Below, piece by piece: positions 28,809 through 38,316 of a DNA stretch of 64,000 nt. The stretch comes from Azospirillum sp. TSH100. GTDB taxonomy: Bacteria > Pseudomonadota > Alphaproteobacteria > Azospirillales > Azospirillaceae. The notes under the pieces are model-generated. The model was given only the letters and a program-made list of their open reading frames with translations. It was not told the DNA's origin and did no database searches. Position 1 is the first letter of the stretch. Every line of letters begins with the position of its first letter. The position numbers and the translations under genes are program-made. The stretch is taken from the NCBI RefSeq assembly GCF_004923295.1, contig NZ_CP039634.1:248001-312000 (forward strand), given 5' to 3'.

Positions 28809-28830
28809 CCCTCTCCCAAGAGGGAGAGGG
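28809..28830. repeat. Short dispersed-type dyad (CCCTCTCCC/GGGAGAGGG)
   Basis: A 9-base perfect inverted repeat with AAGA loop lies just past the cysS stop. The CCCTCTCCC core recurs in a degenerate hairpin at 54476-54505. Such elements often sit at gene ends in these genomes and may terminate transcription of cysS. Confidence 0.5.
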
Positions 28831-28840
28831 GATCCTCACC

Positions 28841-30217
28841 TCACCCCCGCTTCCAGGTCGTGCCCTGGGGACCGTCCTCCAGAACGATACCCTTGTCGGC
28901 CAGCTCCTTGCGGATACGGTCGGCCTCGGCGAAGTTCTTCGCCGCACGGGCGGCTTTGCGGTCGGCGATCAGCTGTTCGACGTCGGCGTCGCTCAGTCCC
29001 TCGTCCCCGCCGGTCGGCGCCCAGCGGAACCACGCCTCAGGGTCCTGCTGCAACAGGCCGAGTTGTTGCCCGGCCGCCAGCAGCGCGCCCTTGGCCGCAG
29101 CCTTCTCCGCATCGCTCTTCGCCTTGTTCACCGCGGTCGCCAGCTCATGCAGATGCGCGATGGCGAGCGGGCTGTTCAGGTCGTCTTCCAGTGCCGCCAG
29201 CACGTCGAAGGGCACCTCGCCCGCCGCCGGTACCGGCTCGCCGCGCAATGCCTGATACCAGCGGTCGAGCGCGCCCTTCGCCTGCCGGATGCCCTCGCGG
29301 GTGAAATCCAGCGGCTGGCGGTAATGGGCGCTCAGCAGGGTCAGGCGGATCGCCTCGCCGGGGAACTCGTCCAGCAGGTCGTGCACGGTGAAGAAGTTGC
29401 CGAGAGACTTCGACATCTTCTCGCCTTCGACCGTCACGAAGCCGTTGTGGACCCAGGTGCGCGCCAGCCGGTCGGTTCCGTTGGCGCAGCAGCTCTGCGC
29501 GATCTCGTTCTCATGGTGCGGAAAGATCAGGTCCAGCCCGCCGCCATGTATGTCGAAGGTGGCGCCGAGATGCTCCTTCGCCATGGCGGAGCATTCGATG
29601 TGCCAGCCCGGCCGGCCGCGGCCCCATGGGCTGTCCCAGCCGGGTTGCTCCGGCGTGCTCGGCTTCCACAGCACGAAGTCGGAGGCATCGCGCTTATAGG
29701 GCGCCACCTCCACCCGCGCACCGGCGATCATGTCCTCCAACGAGCGGCGGGACAGCTGGCCGTAGCTCGGCATCGACGGCACGGAGAACAGCACATGCCC
29801 CTCGGCGGCATAGGCGTTGCCCCGCTCGATCAGCGTGGCGATCAGCGCGATCATCTGACCGATATGCTGGGTCGCCCGCGGCTCGATGGTCGGGCGCAGG
29901 GCGTTCAGCGCGTCCATGTCGGCATGGAACAGGCTGGTGGTGCGCGCGGTCAGCGCATCGATCGGCTCGCCGCTGTCCCGCGCACGGTCGATGATCTTGT
30001 CGTCCACATCGGTGATGTTGCGGACATAAGTCACCGCCGGATAGAGCCGCGACAGCAGCCGGAACAGCAGGTCGAACACCACCACCGGCCGGGCATTGCC
30101 GATATGGGCGGTGTCGTAGACGGTCGGACCACAGACATACATGCCGACATGGTCCGGGCGAAGCGGCTCGAAGCGCTCCTTACGGCGGGTCAGCGTGTTG
30201 TAGAGGTCCAACGGCAC
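28841..30217 (-). CDS. cysS: Cysteinyl-tRNA synthetase
   Basis: 458 residues, the usual size. It charges tRNA-Cys. The class I signatures are present: HIGN at about 38-41 in AHIGNARPVVVFDLL and KMSKSLGN later. Zinc ligands are seen in MYVCGPTVYD, WHIECSAMA and FPHHENE. The ATG at 30217 begins MPLDLYNTLTRRKE, the conserved start. gltX ends 28 bases upstream on the same strand, so the two synthetase genes probably share an mRNA. Confidence 0.97.
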   Translation of the reverse strand: MPLDLYNTLTRRKERFEPLRPDHVGMYVCGPTVYDTAHIGNARPVVVFDLLFRLLSRLYPAVTYVRNITDVDDKIIDRARDSGEPIDALTARTTSLFHADMDALNALRPTIEPRATQHIGQMIALIATLIERGNAYAAEGHVLFSVPSMPSYGQLSRRSLEDMIAGARVEVAPYKRDASDFVLWKPSTPEQPGWDSPWGRGRPGWHIECSAMAKEHLGATFDIHGGGLDLIFPHHENEIAQSCCANGTDRLARTWVHNGFVTVEGEKMSKSLGNFFTVHDLLDEFPGEAIRLTLLSAHYRQPLDFTREGIRQAKGALDRWYQALRGEPVPAAGEVPFDVLAALEDDLNSPLAIAHLHELATAVNKAKSDAEKAAAKGALLAAGQQLGLLQQDPEAWFRWAPTGGDEGLSDADVEQLIADRKAARAAKNFAEADRIRKELADKGIVLEDGPQGTTWKRG

Positions 30218-30245
30218 GGTCCGAACTCCTGGGAAATAAGAGGTG

Positions 30246-31589
30246 TCAGGCGGTTTCGCCGGCGAGTCGCCGCAGGCTGCGCGCCCGTCCGATCAGGGGT
30301 AGCAGGTTCTTCAATTCCGGTCCATGGTCGCGCCCGGTCAGTGCCCGGCGCAGAGGAAGGAACAGATCCTTGCCCTTGCGGCCTGTTGCCCCCTTCACCG
30401 CATTGGTCCAGGCGCCCCAGGTGCCGAGGTCCCACGGCTCATCGGGCAGAAGTGCTGCCGCCTGTGCCAGGAAAGCGGCGTCCTCGACGACCGGCGTCAC
30501 CGGCGCATGGGTTACCGCCCACCACTCGCGCGCGTCGCCAAGCCGCGCCAGATTGGGCCGCACTGCGCCCCAGAAGGCGGCATCGGCACCGGTCAGCCCC
30601 AGCGCCTCCAGCCGGGACGCCACTGCGTCGAAGGGCGTCAGGTGCAGGATGCGGGCGTTCAGCCGGCCCAGCTCCTCCGGATCGAACTTCGGCGTGCCGC
30701 GGGCGATCTTCGACAGATCGAACTCCGCCACCAGCTCGTCCAGCGTCAGCCGCGCCTCGATGGGATCGGAGGTGCCGAGCTTCGCCAACAGGCTGTTGAC
30801 CGCCATCGGCTCGATGCCGTCCTCGTCGCGCAGGCTGCCGACCGACAGGCTGCCCAGCCGCTTCGACAACCCCCCGCCACCTGCATCGGTCAGCAGCGGC
30901 AGATGGGCGAAGGTCGGCACCGCAGCGCCGAGCGCCTCAAAAATCTGGATCTGCACCGCGGTGTTGGCAACATGGTCCTCGCCGCGGATGATGTGGGTGA
31001 TGGCAAAATCGGCGTCGTCGACGACGCTGGTCAGGGTGTAGAGCGGTCGGCCATCCTCGCGGATCAGCACCGGGTCGCTCAGCACCGTGCCCTCGAACCG
31101 CACAGGCCCACGGACCAGATCGGTCCATTCCACCGGAGTCGGGGTCAGCTTGAAGCGCCAATGCGCCTTGCGCCCCTCCCCCTCCAGCCGGGCGCGATCC
31201 TCGTCGGTCAGGCGGAGTGCTGCACGGTCGTAGATCGGCGGACGGCCCTGCGACACCAGGCTGGCGCGCTTGAGGTTCAACTCCTCCGGCGTCTCGTAGC
31301 AGGGATAGAGCCGGCCGGCGACCTTCAACGCCGATGCAGCCTCGTCATAGCGCGGGTAACGGTCGCTTTCGCGGGCGAAACGATCCCAGGTCAGGCCCAG
31401 CCAAGTCAGATCGGCGGCGATGGCGTCGGCAAATTCCTGGGTCGAACGCTCCTCGTCGGTGTCGTCGAGCCGGAACATGAAATTCCCGCCGGTCTTGCGC
31501 GCGAACAGCCAATTGACAAGCGCGAGGCGCACATTGCCGACATGGATACGGCCGGTCGGGCTGGGAGCGAAACGGACGGCGGTGGACAT
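30246..31589 (-). CDS. gltX: Glutamyl-tRNA synthetase
   Basis: 447 residues. The class I motifs are [15 protein letters not shown] and a KMSKS-equivalent LSKRLGS in a [13 protein letters not shown] context, a variant seen in many alphaproteobacterial second GluRS proteins. Many alphaproteobacteria have two GltX enzymes, one of which glutamylates tRNA-Gln for later amidation; which this is cannot be decided here. The ATG at 31589 is chosen because conserved sequence begins there. Confidence 0.95.
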   Translation of the reverse strand: MSTAVRFAPSPTGRIHVGNVRLALVNWLFARKTGGNFMFRLDDTDEERSTQEFADAIAADLTWLGLTWDRFARESDRYPRYDEAASALKVAGRLYPCYETPEELNLKRASLVSQGRPPIYDRAALRLTDEDRARLEGEGRKAHWRFKLTPTPVEWTDLVRGPVRFEGTVLSDPVLIREDGRPLYTLTSVVDDADFAITHIIRGEDHVANTAVQIQIFEALGAAVPTFAHLPLLTDAGGGGLSKRLGSLSVGSLRDEDGIEPMAVNSLLAKLGTSDPIEARLTLDELVAEFDLSKIARGTPKFDPEELGRLNARILHLTPFDAVASRLEALGLTGADAAFWGAVRPNLARLGDAREWWAVTHAPVTPVVEDAAFLAQAAALLPDEPWDLGTWGAWTNAVKGATGRKGKDLFLPLRRALTGRDHGPELKNLLPLIGRARSLRRLAGETA

Positions 31590-31678
31590 GGCTGGACTCG
31601 ATTGCAGACAGGACAGGCGGGCAGTCCTAGCACGGCCGGCGCGCCTTCCGAAAGCCGTCCGCACTTCCGAATGCAGCC

Positions 31679-32191
31679 TCAGGAGTGTTCCCTGGCACCC
31701 GGCGCGGCAGGGTTGGCCGGCACCGCCTCGTCCCAATCGCCCAGCGCCCGGAGCAGCGAGCGCACCTGCCGGTTCAGCGAACCGATCTGCGCCAGATCCA
31801 TCCCCGACCGTTCGACCAGAGTCCGGCTCAGGCAGGTGCTTTCATCCACCATCGCGCGGCCGGCATCGGTCAGCCAGACCTGAACCTGCCGTTCATCCAT
31901 CCGGCTGCGCCGCCGCTCGACCAAACCCGCCTGCTCCAGCCGCTTCACCGGCGGCGTGACGGTGCTGGATTCCAACGCCAGCCTTTCGGCGATCGCACCG
32001 ACGGTCGCTCCGTCCACCTCCCCCAGCACGCTGAGGATGAGATACTGCGGATATGTGATCCCCATGGCGTCCAGCATCGGCTTGTAGGTGCGGGTGATGG
32101 CCATGCTGGTCATGTAGAGGGCAAAACACAGTTGGTCGTCCAACGGAACGCGGGGCGGAACGGGGGGCGGGTTTTCGGGCGGTGCGGACAT
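31679..32191 (-). CDS. MarR/OhrR-family organic-peroxide-type repressor
   Basis: 170 residues with a winged helix ([29 protein letters not shown]). The N-terminal [18 protein letters not shown] includes the cysteine that in OhrR is oxidised by organic peroxides, and [12 protein letters not shown] follows as in OhrR. It probably represses itself and the divergent exported hydrolase, releasing DNA when the cysteine is oxidised. GGAGGACGCCCC precedes the ATG at 32191; the longer open frame upstream has no family similarity. No ohr gene is adjacent, which is unusual. Confidence 0.88.
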   Translation of the reverse strand: MSAPPENPPPVPPRVPLDDQLCFALYMTSMAITRTYKPMLDAMGITYPQYLILSVLGEVDGATVGAIAERLALESSTVTPPVKRLEQAGLVERRRSRMDERQVQVWLTDAGRAMVDESTCLSRTLVERSGMDLAQIGSLNRQVRSLLRALGDWDEAVPANPAAPGAREHS

Positions 32192-32241
32192 GGGGCGTCC
32201 TCCTGGCTGATCGGGTCCGGATTTTTTATCATCGAAATAGA

Positions 32242-32251
32242 TATCGCGATA
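32242..32251. promoter_or_regulatory. Putative OhrR-type operator 1
   Basis: The 10-base palindrome TATCGCGATA lies 51 bases before the repressor start in the divergent spacer. The same core recurs at 32297-32306. Paired palindromes between a MarR-type gene and its divergent neighbour are the classical arrangement of its binding sites. Confidence 0.65.
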
Positions 32252-32295
32252 ACGATTTGTCTGGACAAGCCCCGGTCTGAGGGGTATGGATTTTA

Positions 32296-32307
32296 TTATC
32301 GCGATAA
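32296..32307. promoter_or_regulatory. Putative OhrR-type operator 2
   Basis: Perfect 12-base palindrome TTATCGCGATAA, 35 bases before the hydrolase ATG, with a further half-site-like GATATCGC at 32310-32317. Its centre is 55 bases from that of operator 1. It could cover the hydrolase promoter. Confidence 0.65.
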
Positions 32308-32341
32308 ATGATATCGCAAAATCGTTCCTCGGGAGATCGAC

Positions 32342-33319
32342 ATGACCTCGTTGAAGACCGGCGCCTCGCGTCGCGGCATGCTGACCGCTGGTTTGGGCCT
32401 GTCCGCCACAGCCGCCGCCCTGCCCTTCGTTCAGACCGCCCAGGCTGCCCAATCAACCACGGCATCCGCATCGGCCACGAAGAGGATGGGCAGCGGCACG
32501 GTCACGGCAAAGGACGGCACGCAGATTTTCTATAAGGACTGGGGTTCGGGGCAGCCGATCGTCTTCCATCATGGCTGGCCACTGTCGTCGGACGACTGGG
32601 ACGCCCAGATGCTGTATTTCCTGTCGCAGGGATTCCGGGTCATCGCCCACGACCGGCGTGGTCATGGCCGGTCGACGCAGACCGCCACCGGCAACGACAT
32701 GGACACCTACGCCGATGATGTCGCCGCATTGGCCGCCCATCTCGGCCTGAGGAACGCCATCCACATCGGTCATTCGACCGGCGGCGGCGAAGTGACCCGC
32801 TATGTCGCGCGGCATGGCGGGAACGGGCGGGTGGCGAAAGCCGTGCTGATCGGGGCGGTGACGCCGATCATGCTGAAGACCGCGGCCAATCCCGGCGGCC
32901 TGCCGCTGGAGGTGTTCGACGGCTTCCGCGCCGCACTGGCCGCCAACCGGGCGCAGTTCTTCCGCGACATTCCATCCGGCCCCTTCTACGGCTTCAACCG
33001 CGAGGGCGCCAAGGTCTCGCAGGGTCTGATCGACAATTGGTGGCGGCAGGGCATGATGGGCGGGGCCAAGGCCCATTACGATTGCATCAAGGCTTTCTCC
33101 GAAACCGACTTCACAGACGATCTGAAGATGATCGACGTGCCCGTCCTGGTGATGCATGGCGACGACGACCAGATCGTTCCCATCGCCGATTCAGCCCTGC
33201 TGGCGGTCAAGCTGCTGCGGAAAGGGACATTGAAGGTCTATCCGGGCCTCCCACACGGAATGGCCTCCACCCACACCGACATCATCAACCGGGATCTACT
33301 GGCGTTCATCAAGGCCTGA
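32342..33319 (+). CDS. Exported alpha/beta hydrolase, non-haem haloperoxidase-like
   Basis: 325 residues. A twin-arginine type signal ([17 protein letters not shown], about residues 9-36) suggests export of the folded enzyme. The mature domain has the oxyanion HHGWP, nucleophile S145 in GHSTGGG, an acidic residue in [10 protein letters not shown] and histidine in GLPHGM, the order found in cofactor-free chloroperoxidases/esterases. It may hydrolyse esters or form peracids. It is divergent from the OhrR-type gene and probably controlled by it through the two palindromes. SD-like GGGAGA precedes the ATG. A strong hairpin follows at 33330. Confidence 0.9.
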   Translation: MTSLKTGASRRGMLTAGLGLSATAAALPFVQTAQAAQSTTASASATKRMGSGTVTAKDGTQIFYKDWGSGQPIVFHHGWPLSSDDWDAQMLYFLSQGFRVIAHDRRGHGRSTQTATGNDMDTYADDVAALAAHLGLRNAIHIGHSTGGGEVTRYVARHGGNGRVAKAVLIGAVTPIMLKTAANPGGLPLEVFDGFRAALAANRAQFFRDIPSGPFYGFNREGAKVSQGLIDNWWRQGMMGGAKAHYDCIKAFSETDFTDDLKMIDVPVLVMHGDDDQIVPIADSALLAVKLLRKGTLKVYPGLPHGMASTHTDIINRDLLAFIKA

Positions 33320-33329
33320 TGCCGTCTCG

Positions 33330-33360
33330 CGAAAGCTCCGGACAGCGTCCGGAGCTTTCG
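33330..33360 (+). terminator. Strong hairpin after exported hydrolase
   Basis: A 14-base perfect stem (33330-33343 with 33347-33360) around an AGC loop, starting ten bases past the stop. No T-run follows, so it may terminate with Rho or protect the mRNA end. Confidence 0.6.
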
Positions 33361-33452
33361 CCGGCACTCGCCCCGGCCGTCCGAAGGGAGCGTTAGGCGA
33401 AGGGAAGGCTCCTGGGGTAGCGTGGCGGCAAAGCCAACCCCGGAGAGTTTCC

Positions 33453-34121
33453 ATGACAGAGAAAAGATTGCGCATCGGCGTCGTGCTGTCGGGCTGCGGC
33501 GTGTATGACGGTGCGGAAATCCATGAGGCGGTCTGCACGCTGTTGGCCATCTCCAAGGTGGGGGCGGTCGCGGTGTGCTATGCCCCCGACATTCCGCAGG
33601 CCCATGTCGTCAACCATATGACCGGCAATGAAACCGGTGAGAGCCGCAACGTGCTGGTCGAATCGGCACGCATCGCCCGCGGCAAGATCACCGCGCTCAG
33701 CGAGTTTTCCGCAGGCGATGTCGATGCGCTGATCTTCCCCGGCGGCTTCGGCGCCGCGAAGAATCTCAGCGACTTCGCCTTCAAAGGGGTCGACTGCTCG
33801 GTCAACCCGCAGGTGGTGGCCGCCATCGCCGCCATGCGCGCCGCCGGCAAGCCGATCGGCGCGCTGTGCATCGCCCCGGCCCTCCTCGCCAAGATTCTGG
33901 GGCAGCAGGGAGTGGAACTGACCATCGGCAACGACAGCGGCACCGCCGCGGCTCTGGAGTCGATGGGAGCGCTCCACCGCACCACGACCCATGGCGAGAT
34001 CGTCGTGGACGAGGGGCTGAAGGTCGTCACCTCGCCCTGCTACATGCTGGATGCCACCCTGGTGCAGATCGCCGAAGGTGCCGAGAACACGGTCAAGGCT
34101 CTGGTCGATCTGGCAAAGTAA
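33453..34121 (+). CDS. elbB: ElbB-type class I glutamine amidotransferase-like glyoxalase
   Basis: 222 residues of the ElbB group in the DJ-1/PfpI superfamily. The start RIGVVLSGCGVYDGAEIHEAV, the DALIFPGGFGAAKNLSDFA loop and the nucleophile cysteine in GALCIAPALLA are diagnostic. E. coli ElbB has glyoxalase activity and was linked to isoprenoid production. It stands alone between the exported hydrolase and the Ntn hydrolase. A weak hairpin (34137-34144 with 34159-34166) follows. Confidence 0.93.
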   Translation: MTEKRLRIGVVLSGCGVYDGAEIHEAVCTLLAISKVGAVAVCYAPDIPQAHVVNHMTGNETGESRNVLVESARIARGKITALSEFSAGDVDALIFPGGFGAAKNLSDFAFKGVDCSVNPQVVAAIAAMRAAGKPIGALCIAPALLAKILGQQGVELTIGNDSGTAAALESMGALHRTTTHGEIVVDEGLKVVTSPCYMLDATLVQIAEGAENTVKALVDLAK

Positions 34122-34253
34122 CGGGCGGAATTTTGCGGCAAAGGGGGTAAACCTGCCTCCTTTGCCTCCCGCAATATCACAAAGCTGGGCAATAATTCAT
34201 TAACCGCCTTCCCACACCCTTTGCCTCGGTTTCTTTTAAGGCGAGGGTTGGCA

Positions 34254-34823
34254 ATGACCTGCATTGTGGGATTGGTGGACGGCGACCGGGTGTGGATGGG
34301 TGGCGACAGCGCCGGGGTGAACGGCCTGGACATCACCGTCCGCGCCGATACCAAGGTGTTCCGTAACGGCGACAGCCTGATCGGCTTCACCAGTTCCTTC
34401 CGGATGGGCCAGCTGCTGCATTACCGGCTGGAGGTTCCGTCGCGCGACCATGACACCGACCTGTTTCGCTATATGGTCGTCGACTTCGTCGATTCCGTGC
34501 GCAACTGTCTGAAGGATGGCGGCTACGCCCACCGGTCCAACGATGTGGAAACGGGCGGCACCTTCATGGTCGGACTGGAAGGCCGGCTGTTCACCGTGCA
34601 GTCCGACTATCAGGTCGGCGAGGCGGTGCGCGGCTATCACGCCATCGGCTGCGGGTCGGATTACGCGCTGGGTTCGCTTGCCTCCACCATCGGCCAGCCG
34701 CCGGAAGAACGCGTGCTGAAAGCCCTGGAATGCGCCGAGCTGTTCAACGGCGGCGTCCGCGCGCCCTTCACCATCCAGTCCAGCCTGCGCCGTCCGCAGC
34801 TGGCGCTGACCGAAGCGGCCTGA
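34254..34823 (+). CDS. Proteasome-like Ntn hydrolase
   Basis: 189 residues starting MTCIVGLVDGDRVWMGGDSAG. After removal of Met the first residue is threonine, and counting from it D17 (GGDSAG) and K33 (ADTK) fall exactly where the catalytic Thr1/Asp17/Lys33 of proteasome beta subunits and HslV lie. The later GCGSDYALGSL segment resembles the G-x-G loop of these folds. It is not HslV (no hslU) nor a standard proteasome gene. It may be a peptidase or amidase forming a ring. The ATG at 34254 is chosen because it alone places Thr at the N-terminus; an upstream start exists at 34221. Confidence 0.75.
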   Translation: MTCIVGLVDGDRVWMGGDSAGVNGLDITVRADTKVFRNGDSLIGFTSSFRMGQLLHYRLEVPSRDHDTDLFRYMVVDFVDSVRNCLKDGGYAHRSNDVETGGTFMVGLEGRLFTVQSDYQVGEAVRGYHAIGCGSDYALGSLASTIGQPPEERVLKALECAELFNGGVRAPFTIQSSLRRPQLALTEAA

Positions 34824-34967
34824 CCGTCTTAGTCCTCAACCTTCGACCAAAGTCGAAAGCAGCAGCGAAGGCCGCGCTCTGGTCATCCAAAGCATCGTGG
34901 CGTATGAACCCCTGTCCTGCTGCATTGCGGGACAGGGAATAACCACAATAATTTTTGGGTGATAGAG

Positions 34968-35192
34968 ATGACAGACCAGGCGGTTACAGCCGATGCTTAT
35001 CTGGGCGAAGACGCCAACCCGGCCGGGTTGCTGAGCAACTGGGGGAATTCGCCCCTCTTCGTATTCCCCGCCATGCTGCTGATCTTCATCATGCCGCTGG
35101 CGATCATCTTCCACCCGACCTGGGTGGTTCTGCCCGCCGTGCTGTGGACCTTCGGCATGATCGCCACGATCATCAAGCTGACGCGCGGCTGA
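34968..35192 (+). CDS. Small inner-membrane protein of unknown function
   Basis: 74 residues with two hydrophobic helices (about 28-46 and 51-69) and an acidic N-terminus. It starts at ATG 34968; GTG at 34959 is possible. The spacer upstream (34824-34958) has AT-rich sequence suited to a promoter. No family is recognised; the compact two-helix form resembles small bioenergetic or stress proteins. Confidence 0.6.
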   Translation: MTDQAVTADAYLGEDANPAGLLSNWGNSPLFVFPAMLLIFIMPLAIIFHPTWVVLPAVLWTFGMIATIIKLTRG

Positions 35193-35251
35193 CATCCCGG
35201 TGACAGCAAAACGGGCGTGAAGGGGGATGGCCCCCTTCCACCCACCCTGCT

Positions 35252-36922
35252 CTAGCGCAAATCGGTAAAGCCGCCGGCAATCGGAAAGCGCCACGGCCGC
35301 GCAGCCGTCCGGCGCGACACCCGCGGGCCCGGCGGAGCCCGGCGGCGGCCTGCTTCCGCTTGGACCACCAGCCGCCAGACCTTCGCCACCGTCTCCGCCG
35401 CATGCCCGCGCGCCACGAGATCGGCCGGCGAAAGCCCGCCATCGAGCAGGCCGGTGACAAGATCGTCCAGCGCCTCCGCAGGCGGCAGCCCGGCCGGAGA
35501 GTCGACCTTCATCCGGCGCGCCAGCACCCGTTCCGGCACCACCAGGCCGGCCGGCCCGCGCGATCCTGCCGGCTGGTGGGCATTGCGCCAGCGCGCCAGT
35601 TCCAGCGCCGCCGTTTTCGGCACATCGGCCAGCACGGCATAGCCGCAGCCGCTCTCCTCCGGCCCGAGCCCGAGCAGCCGGTCGGTGCGGTCCGCGGTCG
35701 ACAGCAGAATCGCGCCCATCCGCTCCGCCAGCGCCGCCAACGTCGCGGCGCGGAGGCGGGCATGCAGTCGATCCTCCGCCACGGCGGAGTCGCGACCGGC
35801 AAAGGCAGGGGCCAGCAGCGAGTCGGCGGCCTTCAGCACCGGCGCCAAGGCGACATTGTCCAGGCGGCAGCCCAGCAGTTCGACGATTTCCGCCGCATCG
35901 TCCAGGCTGTCGGCCAATTCGGCGGTCGGAGCCCCCGGCAGCGGCGCCCGTACCGCCAGCACCCGGTCCGGCCCGAGAGCATCGACGGCGATGGCGGCGA
36001 CCAGAGCCGAATCCAACCCGCCTGTCAGGCCGACCACCACACCCGGTGCGCCGGATTTCATTACGATATCGTGCAGACTCAGCATCAGCGCGCCATAGAG
36101 CGCTTCCGTTCCCTCCGCCGGAGCGATCGTTTCGGCTTCGAAACTGTCCCAGGAATCGTCTTCCCCACGCTCCCATCGGGTCAGCAGGAGATGCTCGGCG
36201 AACAGCGGGGCCTGGGCGACCAGACGGCCGCCGGTGGCAAGCGCGAAGCTGCCACCGTCGAACACCCGCTCCTCCTGTCCGCCGACAAGATTGACCGCGG
36301 CCAACGGCAGCCCGCATTCCACCACCCGTGCGACGGCGGCCTGCACCCGCGCATCGGCGCGACCGGGGGCGAAGGGGCCGGCCAGCATTGCGACCAGCAG
36401 TTCGGCTCCGCTTTCCGCCAGCGTTTCCGCCACGTCGCCGGTAGCCAGATCGCCGCCGACCAGCACCCCGATCCGCACCCCACGGACATTTACCGGCCCG
36501 GGCATGGGACCGCTGTCGAAACGATCCTCCGCCGGTACACCGATCTCGGCAGGATCCATTGCGGCCTGAAAACGAACCGCGGCGATCTTGCCATCGTCCA
36601 ACAGCAGGGCGGCGTTGTGGAGCCCCGCTTCCCCACTCCCTGAATTTCCATGCCAGAGCGTGCCCACCAGCAGTGCCGGACCACCGTCGGCGGTCTCGTC
36701 CGCCAGCGCCTGGACCATCGCCCTCACCGCATCCAGAAAAGCCGGAAGTGCGGCCAAATCCATCAGCGGAGCGCCGGACACGGCAGCAGCCGGGCACACG
36801 ACAAGGTCGGCGCCACGGGCGGCGGCCTCCGCCCTTGCGGCACGGAGCCGGTCGGCATTCGCAGCAAGGGTGCCTGCGGCGGGATTGATCTGCGCAAGCG
36901 CAATGGACAGGCGGTCGGTCAT
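35252..36922 (-). CDS. NadE-like protein with degenerate active sites
   Basis: 556 residues, the length and layout of glutamine-dependent NAD+ synthetase (nitrilase domain about 1-260, synthetase about 265-540), and it begins MTDRLSIALAQINPAAG as NadE does. However, the nitrilase triad is missing: Glu in the usual PEL-x-x-GYP-ED position is Ala (PAAAVSGAPLMD), Lys is Gln (RFQAAMD), Cys is Gly (LVGGDLA). The synthetase P-loop remains (GLTGGLDSA), but the TGNKSE motif reads TADRTD. So it is either a pseudoenzyme or has another activity. A functional NadE should exist elsewhere. Frame and codon use are intact, arguing against simple decay. Confidence 0.82.
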   Translation of the reverse strand: MTDRLSIALAQINPAAGTLAANADRLRAARAEAAARGADLVVCPAAAVSGAPLMDLAALPAFLDAVRAMVQALADETADGGPALLVGTLWHGNSGSGEAGLHNAALLLDDGKIAAVRFQAAMDPAEIGVPAEDRFDSGPMPGPVNVRGVRIGVLVGGDLATGDVAETLAESGAELLVAMLAGPFAPGRADARVQAAVARVVECGLPLAAVNLVGGQEERVFDGGSFALATGGRLVAQAPLFAEHLLLTRWERGEDDSWDSFEAETIAPAEGTEALYGALMLSLHDIVMKSGAPGVVVGLTGGLDSALVAAIAVDALGPDRVLAVRAPLPGAPTAELADSLDDAAEIVELLGCRLDNVALAPVLKAADSLLAPAFAGRDSAVAEDRLHARLRAATLAALAERMGAILLSTADRTDRLLGLGPEESGCGYAVLADVPKTAALELARWRNAHQPAGSRGPAGLVVPERVLARRMKVDSPAGLPPAEALDDLVTGLLDGGLSPADLVARGHAAETVAKVWRLVVQAEAGRRRAPPGPRVSRRTAARPWRFPIAGGFTDLR

Positions 36923-37144
36923 GGTGGCTGGCTCCCTTGTTCCGGGTCCTTTTGCAGCAAGGGTAGCAGCCCCATCCCCGCGGTGAAAGCAGCGGCTCGT
37001 CGCAGCTCATCACGCAGGCGGAACAAGTGCCGGCAAGACATCGGATGAAGTTTCACAGTCGATAACGCTTAGTAAGGTAACGAACTTGTTTCAATCATTG
37101 AAGGAAATCTATGAAATTAAGAACTGGTAAAGGTTGTCGGCGCC

Positions 37145-38179
37145 ATGCTTCCTCCTGCAAGCAAACAACGCGATGCGGGGGCATCAATGTACTACGCGGA
37201 GCTCAGCGGCCCGAACGGCAAACCGTCGGTGCTGTCCACGGCTGTGCAGAACGGATCGTCAAAGACGGCCGGCACGGCGAAGGACGCGCTGACCAAATCG
37301 GACGCGAAACCGGTGGACGGCGACAAGGCCGACAAGAAGGGCCAGTCGCCGGCCTACACCATCAGCCAGTCAATGGAATCGCTTCTGGACAGCATGACCG
37401 GCAAGGCCGCCGCCCAGGCGGCGGGCGGGGGCAGCGCCCTGGCGACCGGCAACAACAGCCTCGACCGTGCCAAGCAGGCCCAGTCGCTGATGCAGTCGGC
37501 GCTGGACCACGGCAAGGATCTGGCCGGCATGTTCGGCAAGGGCATCGACTCCCTGAAGCAGGGGTTGGGCGATGTGCTGGGCGCACTGGGCGTTCCGCAG
37601 AACCGCATCGACGACGCCGTGAACGGCTTCGGCGACGGTCTGAAGTCAAAGCTGGACGGCATGAACCTCAGCGACCTGTCGGTGGACATGCAGGCCACCC
37701 AGTCGCAATGGTCGATCGAGTCGCACGGAATCGACCTGGAAATCCAGGATGGCGACCGCAGCGTCAAGATTTCCTTCGCGAAGTCGACCCTGGATTTCCG
37801 ACGGGACGATCAGCGCCTGCAGGCGTCGCTGGGCAAGGGCGGCGACATGGCGCTCAGCGCCACCGGCATGACCACCACGGCCACCGGCAAATCCACCGGC
37901 ATGATCGTCCGCTCCGAAGGGTTCAGCGAGGATGAGATCAAGGACATCCTCGGCAAGCTGAACGACATGGCCGCCAAGGGCGGTGGCGGCGACGGGATGA
38001 AGGGGCTGGCGGTGCTGAAGCCGACCACCTCAAAGGACGGCGTCACCAAGCTGACGCTCGATCTGTCCAGCCCGATCGCAGCGGGGCTGTCGGCTGGAAA
38101 GAGCGGAACGGCAACCACTGCGTCGGCCGGCTCCGCCGCCGCGGGCGCCAAGCAACAGAGCGTCGATCTGACCGCCTGA
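37145..38179 (+). CDS. Hypothetical Ser/Gly/Ala/Lys-rich protein
   Basis: 344 residues, no signal peptide or membrane helix. The N-terminal half is polar and low-complexity, with a possible amphipathic helix (DRAKQAQSLMQSALDHGKDLAGM); the central part (SIESHGIDLEIQDGDRSVKISFAKS) looks beta-rich; the C-terminus is Ala/Ser/Gly-rich. No family is recognised. An ATG at 37187 (MYYAELSGPNG) may be the true start. The composition resembles exported or flagellum-associated proteins of this group, but that is only an impression. Confidence 0.6.
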   Translation: MLPPASKQRDAGASMYYAELSGPNGKPSVLSTAVQNGSSKTAGTAKDALTKSDAKPVDGDKADKKGQSPAYTISQSMESLLDSMTGKAAAQAAGGGSALATGNNSLDRAKQAQSLMQSALDHGKDLAGMFGKGIDSLKQGLGDVLGALGVPQNRIDDAVNGFGDGLKSKLDGMNLSDLSVDMQATQSQWSIESHGIDLEIQDGDRSVKISFAKSTLDFRRDDQRLQASLGKGGDMALSATGMTTTATGKSTGMIVRSEGFSEDEIKDILGKLNDMAAKGGGGDGMKGLAVLKPTTSKDGVTKLTLDLSSPIAAGLSAGKSGTATTASAGSAAAGAKQQSVDLTA

Positions 38180-38316
38180 CGCTGTCAGGGGCATTCATTG
38201 TCACAGCACCGGTCCGGATCCGTCCGGACCGGTGCTTGCCCATGCGGAATGGCTTCTTTACAAGCGGTCGCGGTGGCGATCCGAGGACCGTGCATCGCCC
38301 GAACGAACGCCCCCGG

